From Fennellomyces sp. T-0311 (taxonomy: Eukaryota > Mucoromycota > Mucoromycetes > Mucorales > Lichtheimiaceae): a DNA stretch of 64,000 nt. Shown one piece after another: positions 1 to 13,819 of this stretch. Position 1 is the first letter of the stretch; each line of letters starts with the position of its first letter. The notes under the pieces are model-generated. The model did not search any database and was not told the origin of the DNA. It saw only the letters and a list, made by a program, of their open reading frames with translations. The stretch is from contig JALLLT010000007.1 in the NCBI GenBank assembly GCA_025266875.1, positions 1,116,001-1,180,000 on the forward strand, read 5' to 3'. Position numbers and translations under genes: made by a program.

Positions 1-280
1 AGGGGGGACCCACCTCTGGGGGGCAAAGGGGTGAAGTAAGTGCCCCGATGGCCTCTGCGCACCCGTTGAATTTAAGCCGATGGGAGAGCCACACATATGG
101 GCGTTTTATGCGTCTAGGGAGGAGAAAGTAAGACTTCTGGAATCCAGTGGCCACTTCCGAATGTTTGTTTTCATTGGTCCTGTTACTCAGATTGCAAGCT
201 GTGTGCCCGCCTGCTAAATTCCCGTCTGCGGCCCACCACTTTGTAACTCTCTTTCTCCCTCTTTTTTATTTTAGTACTTA

Positions 281-3077
281 ATGTCACGTATAGCGAGGCC
301 ACTTCATGTGACTCTGCATGACGACTCTGTTCAAGAGTCCAACATTGCGCGAATCTCTGGTTACGGTAGCAGTGTTACGTCCAAAAAGCGATTAGCTCGA
401 ATCCCTTCATATACGCGAGATGATCCTATGGGACCAGCAGTACCAGACGCACCGAAATTGCAACGTCGGTCAACCAACAATCCAGTAGCGGCAAAGAGAC
501 CGAGCAAAACAGCAAAGGCGACAATGAGGACGTCAACGTCTTCAACGGAAGAGCTGTCCGAGCCAGAGCCTATTCTACGTTTCGCCCCGCCCAAGGCAAA
601 GACACCTCGGTCACCTAGCAACCGTTCACCGGTGCAGAACGAAGTCAAGCCAGGGAAAAAGTCTCCGTCGAACGGGATTGCGATCGGATCAAAAGTGTCA
701 GTCCCGAGCATGGGTGTGTCTGGTACACTTCGTTTCCTCGGCCCCACCGAGTTCAAGCCAGGTGTCTGGGCAGGCATCGAACTAGATGACTCTGGCAACG
801 GTAAGAACGACGGTTGCGTACAGGGGTAAGCCATCCTTTTGTCATGCATATACACTCTGGATACGTGTGAACTCATGATGACCTTTTAAGAATACGCTAT
901 TTCACGTGCCCTCCACAGAAAGGTCTTTTTATCGGCGATTCCAAAATCGTCGCCTTGGATGTAGATCCGCCGGAAGAAAAAACCATGGCACCAAACAAAC
1001 TGTCGCCACCCATACAACGACGAAGCCGTCAGCCCATACCGGAATCCACCCGGTCAAGTACATATGCCAGACGATCCAAGACACTACAGTCATCGCAGAA
1101 ACGCAGCAAAATATCGGCCACTCGCTCAACCGATTCCACCAGCAAGTCATCTCGATACTCGGTAGATAAATCCGTGGAACCCGTTCCGCCGCTCCCAGAA
1201 ATTATAGCACAGAACGATGGCGCACAAAAGCCAGAGCAACGGACACCGGAGACACTTGCGCCACCTGCTGTTGCTGCAGTGGAGCCCGAGGTCACCGAAA
1301 AAGCTGCATCTCCAGCAAGCGGAGAGTCACAAAACAGATCAACCCCCAATACGGTGTCCGAGCAGGAGCTGTATCACATCTACGAGCTGTTGGAGAAGGC
1401 ACAGCGAGAAAAGGACAAGCTGTCTGCCGAGATCAGCAGCAAAGAAGCAGCTTGGGAGCGATTGGTGACCACCAAAGAGAGCTATGCTCTGCGGATCAAG
1501 GAAAAGGACGAAGAGATGACACGGTTACAGCAGCAACTGTCCGACTTTCAGGAGAAATTCGAAACGGCGCAGCAGCAGCTTCAGGAGAAGCAAAACATGC
1601 TGGACAAGAGTGTCAAGGATGATTCGTCACAAGAGCAATCTCTGCGGCGGATCGAAAAATTAGAAGGGATCATTGAAGACATGAAAGCAAAAGCAACCGG
1701 CACCATGGAAGCCTACGAAACACAGCTACGTGAATCTCAGGGGCAGCTCGACCATCTGCGAAACAGCTTAAAAGACCAAGAAACGATGTCTGCGGCATTG
1801 GAGAGGGAGTGTGATGATTTACGTAAAGCTGGTCTAGAGGCGATCAACGCCTATGAAGCCTCCATACAGGAGCTGAAACGGCAGAGTCACCAAGCGGAAG
1901 AACAAAAGAATTCCGAAATCACCGAGCTAAACAAGACCATTGCTAACCTGCGAGGTGACGACTATGTTGTGGGTGGCAACTATGATAGTCACGATCGGTA
2001 TGCAGATGAATGGCATGACCAACGAATTCGATTAGAAGAACAGCTAGAGCTGGCAACGGATGAAGTCGAACAAGAGCGGATACGAAACGCAACGCTTGCC
2101 AATGAAAATGACAAACTACGCAAGGAGCTTCAGCTGTTCCACATGTCAAGTGCTACGTCTGATGATCGATTTGATGCTTTGCGGCGAGAGCTTGAGACTG
2201 AACTTCAGGATAAGCGGCGATTGATGGAAGAAGCGGATGCTGCATTCGAAGCACAAGCGCGTGCTGAGGATGAAAACTATCAGATGAAGATGGCACGAGT
2301 CAAGATGGAGAGAGAGTTAGAGGAGGCGCACATCAGAATCCAACTCTTGGAAGAAAGCGGTGCTGCACCACCAGCGGAAAACAACAGCTCCGAAGGTGCC
2401 CAGCTGACAGCTCAGCTCAACGAAGCTCTGCAAGCCAAGAAATTACTCGAGCAAGAATGCGATAAGCTGCGTGAATCTCAAAGCGGGTTGGAAAAAGAGT
2501 GCATGCGCTTGATGGATGAATTACTAGCCGAACAAGGCTCAAGCAGTCCCCACACCGACGATGCCAACTCTGTTGAACTGCGGAAGCGAATCCAAAAGCT
2601 GGAGGATGACCTTTTGCAGGAACGGCTACGCTACAATGATCTCGAGCACGAAAAGCGAGCCGAGATCAACCATTTGAGCACCGAACTTGCCGAATTGGAA
2701 ACACTTATCGAAAACGGTGTTTTTGAAGATAATGATTTGCAAGAGGCATTGGATGTCGAGCGGAAAAAGGTTCAGGCTTTAGAGAAGGAACTCAAAGTTT
2801 TGAAGGAAAGTAAACCTGCTCCTGAAAAGAAGATGGATCCGTACGAAACAAACGATCCATACTGTGAGCTCTGCGAGGAGTTTGGTCACGACGTCATGAC
2901 ATGCGCGTCATTATCATCCTTTGATGCGCACAAGAGCAAAAAGGAATTGGTATGTCTGTCTTGATTCTTTTTCTTTGTGTTTGATTCTAACAGATAGTGC
3001 GATAGTACTGCGAGAACTGTGACTTATCTGGCGTCCACTCGACAGTTGAATGCCCGAAGCAAGACGAAGTTTTTTAA
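281..3077 (+). CDS. CAP-Gly microtubule plus-end tracking protein (CLIP-170/Tip1/Bik1-like)
   Basis: Three exons, 281..825, 891..2949 and 3006..3077, give an 891-aa protein. The first intron (GTAAGC...AAG) falls inside the CAP-Gly domain: residues around 130-180 read GIAIGSKVSVPSMG... and continue after splicing as GIRYFTCPPQKGLFIGDS, the conserved CAP-Gly core including the GKNDG loop. A basic Ser/Pro-rich linker follows, then about 450 residues of heptad-rich coiled coil. The C-terminus carries two CCHC zinc knuckles, YCELCEEFGHDVMTC and, after the last intron, YCENCDLSGVHSTVEC. The second acceptor (GATAG at 3005) is chosen because an earlier AG would put a stop in frame. This domain order is that of CLIP-170 family proteins, which bind microtubule plus ends and EB1 or dynactin. 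The role here is inferred from family architecture. Confidence 0.9.
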
Positions 3078-3354
3078 AAAAGCAACACTTATCTAATGCA
3101 TACCCCCAACCACAGCACACAAACATCTACCTGCACAACTGCATTAAATGTAAATTTCATTTTCACATATTCACCGGCGATGTATCTATCATTTTAGTTT
3201 AGTTTTTCAATGCATAATACACGCATCTAGTTTCCTGTTTACAAAAAAGGTAGAGCTCATTGCAGTTTGGTCACAGCGAATGCATCAACAAGCGAGATCA
3301 GAGTCATTACATTAATCGGGGAAAGGAGATGTAAAAGTACAGATTGTAATTAAG

Positions 3355-6300
3355 TTATTGATAATGTAAATAAAGCCATTCGTTGGGGTCCTCGATGCCG
3401 ACCAGTTGCTTCACGGTATCCAAGAGTTTTTGTAGCTCGTTGATGAACGCCGAACTACTCAGCATGTAAGTGCAATAGCGGGTGAACGTTGGATCAGCAA
3501 TTTCGCGCGATCCGATGCGAATTTTTCGCTCAATATCTTCTGTGAAGCGTCTACGCATTTCATGTGGCTGGATCATATATGGCGGGAGTGTAGTTTTGGC
3601 CGCCAGTGTGGTCGAAATCAACTTGAGTGTAGTCATAACAGTTGCAAGCTATGTCGTCCGGGTTAAATGGAAAGAGATAATAAAAAAGTAATCAATATAA
3701 AAGGAGCGTACATACGTAGTCGCGTCGATCATTCATCAAGGTGTGTCCAATGACTTTCTTCCATTCTGGATTGATGTACAGCACAGACCTTCCCTACACG
3801 GCATAAAAGTCGTTATTAATCCGTGTAGCGTAGTACAAACGTTAGAAATAAGGTTTACCATGCTATGCACAAGGTCAGCCATGTTATCCACTTTATCGAT
3901 CAACGCTTTGTACTCTGCAGTCGGAAATTTTCCGCGTAACGGTGGTTCGTACATTGCGTGCGCCAATAAGTTTCGTTCATCCGCTATTTGTCGCCGCAGT
4001 TCAGTGGAAAGCTTTCGAAAGCGCTTAATTTGAGACTCTGTTGGCATTGCACCTCGCTTTGGCTTGACGATATAGGATGCAACTAAAATCCCGTATAGTC
4101 TGCCAATGTCGCGAACTGTTTTCGCTAACCGCTTTCGGAGTTCAACGCGTCCAGTTACAGGAGAAGGAATTAGAGACAAGATCAAAGAAGAAACTAATCC
4201 AACGGCAATCATTGCAAGTCTCTGACATAACTGTTTAGCGGATTTTGTTCTTATCAAGTAAAGCGCATATACCTTTGCAGCGATTACATAAACCGGTTCA
4301 TCGGTATCTTTTCCCCATTCGACGTTGTTGTACTCGTATATAATGACCTTGCGTGGAAAACTGTTTAGATGGTTACTGAATTCAATTCTTTCATCAAAGC
4401 CATATTTACCAGGAGGAGCGTCACTTTACTCAGAAACATTGCTACCTTGTACGTGGTTGTGAAGAAGAAAATGTAGTATATTGGGACAAAGAATGCAAAG
4501 CACAACACAGCAATACCGTAAGGATTTCCGCTTGATATCTCCCAAATGGTGACGCCGATCAAACACCCCAGTATTGACCCAGACACTCTCATAATCAACC
4601 TAAAAGTGCATGCTTCATATTAGCCACTTGACTCTTGTAATAAACCAAGCACTTACAAAAAGATATATCGACCAGTGGTAGGAAACATCCAAAGCACCAT
4701 AGTAATGAGCGCCCATTGACCACGCCACTCATAGTATAATTGGGCAGTATTGACTCGCCATGAAGGTATAGCAAGCAGAACCACACCAGTGGCCGCCTTG
4801 AGTGCCATCAATGGCTCATGTTTCGAAAGCCAGCGATGCACTCTATGCAAGCCGTAAAATGCCCATTCACGAGTCGTCCCTGGTGCCATCACATCAGGAT
4901 CTCTGTAATGAACTTCCCCGGTATCACCTTTTCGAAAACCACAGTTGTCGGCGGGGTCATCAAATTGTTGCGACTCAGACCGTGGAACCGATCTGATGAC
5001 CCCTTCAGATACATTACTTTGACCGGTCGCAGTTCGTTGGAGATCACTCATTGGATCGTCACCAATCAGTGCATCCAGATCTTCCGGCCGAAACCATTTC
5101 CGAAGAGAGACGCACGGAAGTCGCAAACGTCGACGACCTCGTCTTGTGTTTTCAAGCTTGTTAACAAATTCGAGTAAGGCTATGATTGTAGTTGTATACA
5201 TTCGTAGACTGAATTCGTAAAGAGCCAATAGATGGAGTGGTCCGTATTCAGGTATCCATTCTGGGGAATATGGGCAGTTTTTCTTGATAAACACTTGCAA
5301 AACCTGAGCGGCATTGGCATCCCAGATCCTTAAGCAATCCAATACTTGCTGATACGCATTGACAAGCTTTGTGTCCTCCAATGGTTCGTTTCTGGGTAAA
5401 GTAAAGAGCCGCGGGAATGGCCACAAAATGCTCCCCCATGTTGTACGTTCGCCTCCATGAAATTGTTTCGCTCGATCAGTACATATTTTGAGTGCAGCAT
5501 GACATGCGTCTGTCAAGTTTTGAGCTTTGTCTCGTATAGCATCCAACGCTTCATGGAAGCTGTCGATATCGTGGACATCGTGTAGGAATGGATTGGTTCT
5601 TCCCTTTGTCGTCAAATTTTGTCTCAAGTTGACGCTCAGACCAATACCATTGAGTGGCTGTCGCATGCTTTTGATGATTCTTGTAAGCTCACTGAGGTCT
5701 CCTGCCGATATTTTGGTGAAAAGAACCTCTCGTTGTGCTGCACGTTTGCAGTCGATCAAGAGAAGAGCACTTCCTTTCAGGCGACGGTTCGGTGTCTTTT
5801 TGGACGTGTCATTGATTGCCGGTGACAGGAAAGCGTCCGAGTTTTCGCGAAAGTAATCGTTGTAGTCCTTGACCGTTTTTTGAAATATGGTAAGGTATTT
5901 TGCTAAGCTGTCATCGGGCCATAAGAATACATCAACAGCAATTGCAAGTGCACCTGCAGCTGAAATAGGCCGTAGATAGGACCACTAAGACATGTAAGCA
6001 CATGATGGATGGGGTAGCTATGTAGAACTAGTTACCGCAAGTTCTGCATCAAATCTATTTCTCAATGCACTTTCAGTCATCGCAAACTATTGTTCCTGAA
6101 GTTGAGATGTCATGTACTATAGATTCAAACAATTTACAGCTTACGACAAGGAGGTTGCATGCGTTCACACAGGCAAAGTTGGCTACCGAATCAGACAATT
6201 AGTATGACAACAAATTACCAATTGAGTAACATACCTTTGCTATGATACCGTCGCCGCACGTACACCAATACGAATGTTCCAATGAACAAGAATACGGCAA

Positions 6301-7018
6301 GGATCGCGCACACTCCTGGCTGTAGAGCAGTATCCTGAGTTTTATCCCTTGCGCGATCGGCAAGGTACAGTCCTTAATAATATTTTTCCCAAAAAAATTT
6401 AATAGTTAGTTAGCTTTTGTGTACTTCAGTAAAATCAAATGTAATTTTCATACCTAATATACTCCATCCGGCGCTAATCAAGGCACCAAAAGTTCCATAT
6501 AAGACAGCCTTAGAAAAGTTATTCTCTTGCCTTCCTCATGAACTTATCCTTATGAGCCGAACCTCGATTTGAACACCTAACAGGATCGCATGTCAGATGC
6601 TATTGAAAGACGGATTATTGCGAACATACCTACCTATCGCCCGAACAGGAAAATAAAAAACCATGGTGATCGGAACAAGTAATACTGCGTCACCGATTGC
6701 TCGACGGACATTGCTCTCTAGAGCAAAAATTACTGCGAGTTCCAGGGCAATGGCGCCCTTGAGCGTTTTTCGTATTTGTGCATATGTTGGCAATCGTTTC
6801 TTGATTCGCTCCTTGTATAAAAGCAACTTTTTATGAAACGGTGAATGTTCGCTGTGATCATCCTGTTGGTGTTCGTGCTGCTGAACGGATCGCTCGTATA
6901 CGGTGTTTACGCTGAATTCATCATCGTTTCGATTGAGTTTGGCATCATCAATGGATAAACGCGTGTCCGGGTGTGCAACATCGATATGGGCCGATTGCTT
7001 ACGGTTGGAGTCGGGCAT
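3355..7018 (-). CDS. FUSC / ArAE-type integral membrane transporter (fungal DUF2421-like)
   Basis: A multi-exon gene on the minus strand starts at ATG 7018 and stops at 3355, coding for roughly 950-1000 aa. The N-terminus is a charged cytosolic tail (QQHEHQQDDHSEHS), followed by hydrophobic segments such as GAIALELAVIFALE and AILAVFLFIGTFVLVYV. A central soluble stretch (about 4650-5850) precedes a second hydrophobic cluster (4370-4790), and a helical C-terminal region (MYEPPLRGKFPTAEYKALI; NELQKLLDTVKQLVGIEDP) ends the protein. Two hydrophobic halves with a conserved PP(L)RG(K/R)FP region are typical of the fungal aromatic-acid-exporter/ALMT-like superfamily. Substrate unknown. At least ten introns of about 50-70 nt are needed; one donor near 6567 would be a weak GTTCGG, so exact junctions are provisional. 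Confidence 0.82.
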
Positions 7019-9791
7019 ATGGGTTTTCTAAGAAAAAGCAAGGTAGATTATTGATGCAGTTCTTTCATCTTATCAGATTTTCGGAAATTTTTCATTGTTG
7101 AGTTCGGTTCTACGTGGTAGCAAACAAGTGACGCATCCATACTTGAATGTCATGCTTTTTAAAACTGCTGATTCATCTCGCAAAAACCTTGTCTAGTGTG
7201 TCAGCGCTTCTGCACGCTGCTATTTTGTAGCTTAGAGAGAAAAATTTTCCATAAGGATAGGACTCCGAGTTCTGCATCTGTGAAAGGCCAGATAAAAGCA
7301 AATGTGACGGAAAGCAATGCAAATAAATTTAATATGTGTTAGATGGCTATGAATAGTTTGTTGGCTCCCGAGTGTAATAAAAAACTGTACTCACACTGGT
7401 TAACCAATCTGTCCATGCTTCGCACGTTATTACAATTGCTGACATAGCTCTAATGATGCTTTCGTTGGTAGAGCTGTTCCCTTGTTACATCCAAGCAACC
7501 AATGGGATATTAAACTTGAAACTAACTTGCATACTTATTCGTATGCTGCCTGTAATCAGATTCTCTAGTGCTGGAACAATACGAAAAACAAAAGGTACAT
7601 TCTTGATCGAGTTACCTGGGCGTAACAGGGTCCTGTCCCCACCATGATCCTTTGGGAGTCATACGCTGTGCTAACTAAGCATATGAGATTGGAATTCGAT
7701 CCATTTTTTCTCTACTGTTCAACTCACTTGTACAATACTAATGTTAATCTACGATTAATTGTTATACATTACATAAAGCTCTAGAATTGGTGTTCTCATC
7801 ACTGCAATTTTAGAATTGATTGATCGGTTGCCGTCATTCTAAGTACTTGCTTGAATGTACTGTTTTGGTAAGTAATTTTTTTGTGTGTAATGCCTCAATG
7901 TTTCGAGGCTGTACTACTCTTCATCCCAATGCTTCGGTGCGATTGTAATATGAAGAGAAAATCGGGGACAAATGTCGTGATCAATGGGATCTGCCATATT
8001 TATTCCAAAGAGGCACGAATCATCGCATTCTGGATATATTTGATAATAGTTCTTGTATTCGACATCAATTCTCGTCTGATGCGGTTTCTCAGACGACGCA
8101 CTGTAATTTGAACTCATGGCTCATCATGCAAAGTGAACCGGACAACTTTTTTTTTCCAATGACCGAAGAATTACATTCCTAATAAGTCTTCACCCAATGT
8201 CCTGCTTCCGGCGACGGCGCCAGTTGAATCGATGATTAAAATGGCAAAGTCAAAAAAGATCCAGCAAGATGACTTACCCTTGTGTTACATCCCAAATATA
8301 GCAACGATTACATCGGGGCATTGTTTGCACTTTTTGAACCATTTTTTAGTCTCGTGGAATAATATGAATATGTGCCGGGAACCGTTGTTATCTTCCGATA
8401 CAAGAAAAGAAGACCTTGTGGAGGGTTCCATCCAATACAATTTACTCGGCGACGTCGCCGGTTAAATAAAAATGTTGTGCATATTGACCACCACGTGATC
8501 TATTGAGATCTGCATGTCAAACCTTTCAAGAGGACTAATATGCTGGTGCTTTGCTATTCTCGAGTACTACCAAGCCAAGATTACTAATACAAGTCTACCA
8601 GGTTCTAATGTCCATTTTGGCTATGCGTGAATATCAATTGAGCCGTTTTATGCTGTGTCTACTTATATTTAAAGTAAAATGTTCTTGATCTTTCTCTGCA
8701 CATGCACACACATGTCAGTAGCTATTCATTGTTATTGATGCCAGGACAACACTTTCTACGCTACCATAATTTGTAACATCTTGTTTAAATATACATTTAA
8801 TGCGCCCATAAACATAAACTGTAAACCGGGTATCGCATTTTTAAGGAAATGTACACAATAAGGAGACACTACATGACGCGATCTGATGCATTCTGAAAAC
8901 TTTGACACTCTCAGGCTCCCAAAAAAAACCACTGGATTGATCATACATCATCCAGCGCGCGTACATATTTTTTGTTCCTCGAAGGACTATACCGATATAC
9001 CTACTGTCTGCAATGTATACCGTGTCAGTCGTAATCAGGTGCAAAATTGCTCGTTATGCATAAAGTTGGAATATGGTGACACGATGTATACCTTCCGGAT
9101 ATGGATCACGCGTATCAACTGCTTCTGCAAGCGACAATTCCTTTGAAAATTGCCTCGCTGGAGTGACCTTTGCAGCCCAAAAAGTCGGGTAGATATCACT
9201 TTGATGTGTAAAGAGGTATATCACCAAACGCTATCCAACCAATGCTTACAACAAATAGCCGAGATTGATGTGATATCATTGGCAACGAATCTTCTCCATC
9301 TTTCGAAACAGGAATTTGACGTACGACTATCGATGATGATTGCGATGAATAATGGGCCAGAGAAGTGATATATCCGAACCCGGAGTGGCAACCTATGCTA
9401 GCAAGCTTGTAGCGGTGATGATACATGCATGCAAAGTTTAGTCTGGCAATCCGCTGTGGGAGTCAAGTGTTCCTTCACCTGCATCCGCCCTTGCGTGTTG
9501 TCGCCCAGTGCAAACAAAGGTGTGGGTGATACGATGGCTCTTGTTGTTCCTTACCAATCAGTGACACTTTAGGACATGGAAGGCTACGCTTCTTCCAGGC
9601 ATTTAGAATATGGAATGGGAAACCTTGGCAACTTGCGGGCACAGTCTCCGGTTTCATGGCGCCCGTTTCCCCCGAATGAGTCTTGTACCACGTATGCGCG
9701 GTGAAAACAAATAAAAACCGCGGTCGGCGCCAAAGGCCATCCTCTTTTTTATTATTATTTTCTATTCTCCCGTTCCTGGGTTTTGCCCTTC
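7019..9791. other. Long intergenic region between divergent transporter and ERG4 genes
   Basis: No convincing gene was found in these 2.8 kb. It must hold the divergent promoters of the FUSC-type gene (-) and ERG4 (+). Minus-strand reading between about 7.9 and 9.6 kb gives several short unrelated-looking open stretches in different frames, for example one ending ARWMMYDQSSGFFWEPES near 8.85-9.05 kb, that could be remains of a decayed gene. None was identified. A GC-rich palindromic core CGGCGACGTCGCCG sits at about 8450. Confidence 0.4.
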
Positions 9792-11491
9792 ATGTCAAAG
9801 TCAAAGGACAGCGTCGAGGTCGAGAAAACAGAAACCAACGCCAACGGTGTTCCTCTCTTCAAGTCCAACTACACGAAACTTGATGTCAAGCTCGACAATG
9901 AAATCGTGTACGAATTCGGAGGACCCATTGGTGTGTGTGCCATGATGGTGGGCTTCCCCGCTCTCATGTACTACTTTTGGGTCTCGCTCGAGTTCCATGA
10001 AGGTCGCTTGTTCTACCCCTCGGCATACACCAAGGATGGCTTGTCCGACTTCTTCTGGAACGAGTATATTGGCAAGATCGTCCAGGCTGGTTTGCCCAAC
10101 TGGACTGCCACCAAGATCTACATGGGCTACACCTTGCTCTCGTTCATTCTTGCTTGGGTGATGCCTGGCCCTGTTGTTGAAGGTCTTCCAATTCCCTCCT
10201 TGAAGGGCAAGAGAGTACGTTATTTCGCGCAATTTTTTTAACTACTGCTGACTTTTTTTTGCCTACAGTTGAAGTATGTCTGCAATGGTCTTTCTTCATG
10301 GTACTTTGTCCTTGTCTTGTCTGCTGTCCTTCACGTTACCGGTATCTTCCGCCTTACCGAAATCATTGACAACTTTGGCCCTATCATGAGCGTATGTGTC
10401 TGGGAAAAGCAGTCGGAAGAGGATGGCAATGTTCGGGCTGGAGCGTTTGGATGCTGATTATTGTTGCTATGGATACTTAGGTTGCCATCATCTGGGGTTT
10501 TACCATGACTACCTTGGTGTGCATCAGCGGCTACGTCCAGGGCACCAACCACCGCATGTCTGGCAACTTCTTCTACGATTACTTCATGGGTGGTCCTTTG
10601 AACCCTCGCGTCGGACCTGTGGATTTGAAGATGTGGGCTGAGATTCGTGTCCCTTGGGTTATTCTTTTCTACTGCTCTGTTTCGTGCCTCCTCAAGCAGT
10701 ACGAGATGGACGGTCAAGTCACTGCCCCTGCTGCTTTCATGGTGCTTGCTCACTTCTTCTACGTCAACGCTTGCCAGAAGGGTGAAGAGTGCATTCCTAC
10801 TTCGTGGGATATGTTCTACGAGAAGGATGGTAAGGGCATTCACAATATGCATATCCTAGGATGGCAAAAACTGATGTGCGATTTCTAGGCTTCATGCTTA
10901 TTTTCTGGAACATGGCCGGTGTCCCCTTCACCTACTGCTATGCCTCGATCTACTTGATGAAGTATCAGCTGTCCACTGGCACTGCCATCACCCACTCGCT
11001 CCCTTACACAGTCTTCTTGTACACCCTCCTCATCCTTGCCTACTGGGTCTTTGATACCGGTAACTCGCAGAAGAACCGTTTCCGCATGGAGCAGAACGGC
11101 TCCTTCTTTGCCCGCAAGACCTTCCCTCAGCTCCCCTGGGGCCATATCAAGAACCCCTCGTACATCAAGACCGAACACGGCAACTTGTTGCTCACCTCTG
11201 GCTGGTGGGGTATTGTCCGCAAGCCTCACTACACTGCTGGTAAGTTGGAATAGCAAACCGGTTCAATACACGGTGTTGACTTGGCGCGTAATAGATTTGT
11301 GCATGGCCATCTCGTGGGGTCTGATCACTGGTTTCGGCTCGTTCTTGCCCTACTTTTACTTCTGCTTCTTCCTGGTTGTGCTCACCCATCGTGTCTCTCG
11401 TGACATGGAGCGCTGTGCCAAGAAGTACGGCAAGGACTGGGAACGCTACTGCGAGCGTGTTCCTTATATCTTCATCCCTTACATCTTCTAA
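9792..11491 (+). CDS. ERG4: Delta(24(24(1)))-sterol reductase (ERG4 family)
   Basis: Five exons, 9792..10214, 10269..10391, 10481..10829, 10889..11239 and 11295..11491, give 480 aa, close to the yeast Erg4 length. All four introns are GT-AG and preserve phase. The protein is polytopic with many aromatic-rich membrane helices. It contains the family signatures [21 protein letters not shown] (split by intron 3), a [21 protein letters not shown] block, and a [17 protein letters not shown]...IPYIF C-terminus characteristic of the ERG4/ERG24 sterol reductase family. The WDMFYE and GFMLIFWN blocks favour ERG4 over the C-14 reductase ERG24. Erg4 performs the NADPH-dependent last step of ergosterol synthesis in the ER membrane. 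The ATG at 9792 is the first in frame in the open exon. Confidence 0.93.
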
Positions 11492-11660
11492 TCTATTTAG
11501 TTCCGTTAACACTCAGCTGTGCATCTTGGGCTGCACCAGCATAATTGCACTGTAATTTTCTTTTGATTAAAAGTAGTTTTTGAAATATTTATACGTCGTG
11601 CGTGTGGGTTATATCCGCGACGGATGACAGCAAGCAAAGTTTATTTCAATGTGCTAAGGA

Positions 11661-11680
11661 TGTGTGTGTGTGTGTGTGTG
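11661..11680. repeat. (TG)10 dinucleotide microsatellite
   Basis: Ten uninterrupted TG units lie in the short space between the convergent ERG4 and histone H4 stop codons (11,491 and 11,707). Confidence 0.95.
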
Positions 11681-11706
11681 GATTTGCAAATAGTCAGCCA
11701 ACTAGC

Positions 11707-12226
<520 letters not shown>

Positions 12227-13799
12227 TTTTGAATAAGTTTTGGAGGAAGAAACCAACCCAAAAGGTCACAGGCCCCCCCCCTTTCTTTAAATCGCGGCGA
12301 CGCGTAAAAAAAAAAGATTTCTGCGCCCTACGCGCGGTTCCAAAAAGCACGCGAAGATAGAATCGTCTGTTTCGTTGCAAGTGCACGCGGTGCTTCTAGA
12401 TATTGTGTGTGCAGTATTGACCGACGCACAAAGAGAGTTGCCCTCTTGGCTTTTCGTTGGTGCATGCTATCCTCACATACATTGCTTTTAACTGTTCGTG
12501 CTGCTTGTATAAAATCAGGTGAGCGACAAACGGATTCGCTTTGCCTCCTCTTCTCTTTCACACAAGCAATGTTTTCACGTATATATCTGTAAACCGTTGA
12601 TCATTACATCAACTCCCGTACACGCCCCCGCCAAACAGGCGACTATTTTCTTGGTAGCGCTTCCACTCGACCAGAAAAGGATGATGTTAAGCTCAGCATA
12701 TCAGTCGTTCAGTACACAATAAAGAAGGAAGAGCGTGATTCTAGACAGCTTTTTGAATCCATTTCGCACGATGAGCGCAGTAATGCTACCAGTAAGGGTA
12801 TCGATCAATTGTGCCTATTGCTACCCAAAGGTGATCAACGATGGAATCTTATTCAAGGATCGTCCTCGGAAGCACACAAAAAACTTGATGTTGCACTCGC
12901 TTCCAGACGATGATAAAATGATGGCACTGGATGTCCGCCGATATATCTTAAGTAGCTTTTTACTGCATATATAATATTGATATTATAATAAATCATACGT
13001 ATGTTTCAATAACAACAACAGTGGATCCTAACTCTGTATTTATTTATTTTTTTTAAAAAAAATAAGATTCGCGGAAAGCTGCGTTAGCACAGGGCGCAAT
13101 TGTCATATAGGTAGAAGACGTGCCATAATAATTCGGGCGATATAGTAAGAGGTTTTTGACATTTGGTACCAAGAAGAAAAAGGAATGCAGGATTCGTACC
13201 CTTTTTTAAAATTATGTATTGTCCCGTGGTACATACATAGTATTCATAATGGATCAAACTTGGGTATATAAGATGAATTCAATCGCCCCATCGAATACTA
13301 TGCTGCCATGAATACATAGTAAGGTCATAGTAAAGGAGAAAAGCATATATGCAGGTAAGATGGCTCAAAGTTATCTAGGAGTTTTTAGAGATATTCATAT
13401 GGGTACTACATAGGTTTTTCCTTTGGGGTAGTGTAGATATTGCAGAAAGACTGTATGTTTCATGCTTGAAAAACCTAAAAACTAAAAAAAAAAAAAAAAC
13501 CGAGTGAGTTGCTATGTGGATAGTGGGAGGAAAGACTATTTCCATAGTCAAATTTATGATCATGTAGAACCGCGCATTTCATGTGTGATTTCCTGACAGG
13601 GTGATTGTGTCTTCGATGGACCTTCGGATACTTAAATTGCCATTTTGGCTGTTGTCATTTTTCGGGCAATCTAATGGAAGGCTCTGAGTATAAGAGGTCA
13701 TACTTGCTTCCGTTTTTCGCGGATGAGGCCGACACCTGAATGAACGCGACGGAGAGGAGTACAATAGGATGATTCCATTAGGTGTATGCTTGTCATACG
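12227..13799. other. Intergenic region upstream of histone H4, with one unidentified open stretch
   Basis: The first 100 bp contain C8 and A10 runs and a CGCGGCGACGCG stretch and probably hold the H4 promoter. From about 12,593 to 12,914 (+) a stop-free, non-repetitive frame of about 107 codons lacks an ATG; it could be an exon of an unrecognised gene, read from an acceptor such as AAACAG near 12,640. The rest (12.95-13.8 kb) is AT-rich with homopolymer runs, and I see no gene in it. Confidence 0.4.
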
Positions 13800-13819
13800 T
13801 AACTGTAGCTTCTAATCAT

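Noticed and set aside
1..280. Possible upstream coding exon of the CAP-Gly gene
   Set aside because: The stretch has stops in all useful frames and ends in a pyrimidine-rich leader directly before the ATG at 281.
361..876. Long open frame on the strand opposite the CAP-Gly gene's first exon
   Set aside because: It is the antisense shadow of a well-supported coding exon with conserved CAP-Gly residues and shows no domain of its own.
8200..8470. Possible small transposon bounded by GC-rich GGCGACGGCGCC and GGCGACGTCGCC
   Set aside because: The two motifs are similar but do not extend into a terminal inverted repeat, and no target duplication is visible.
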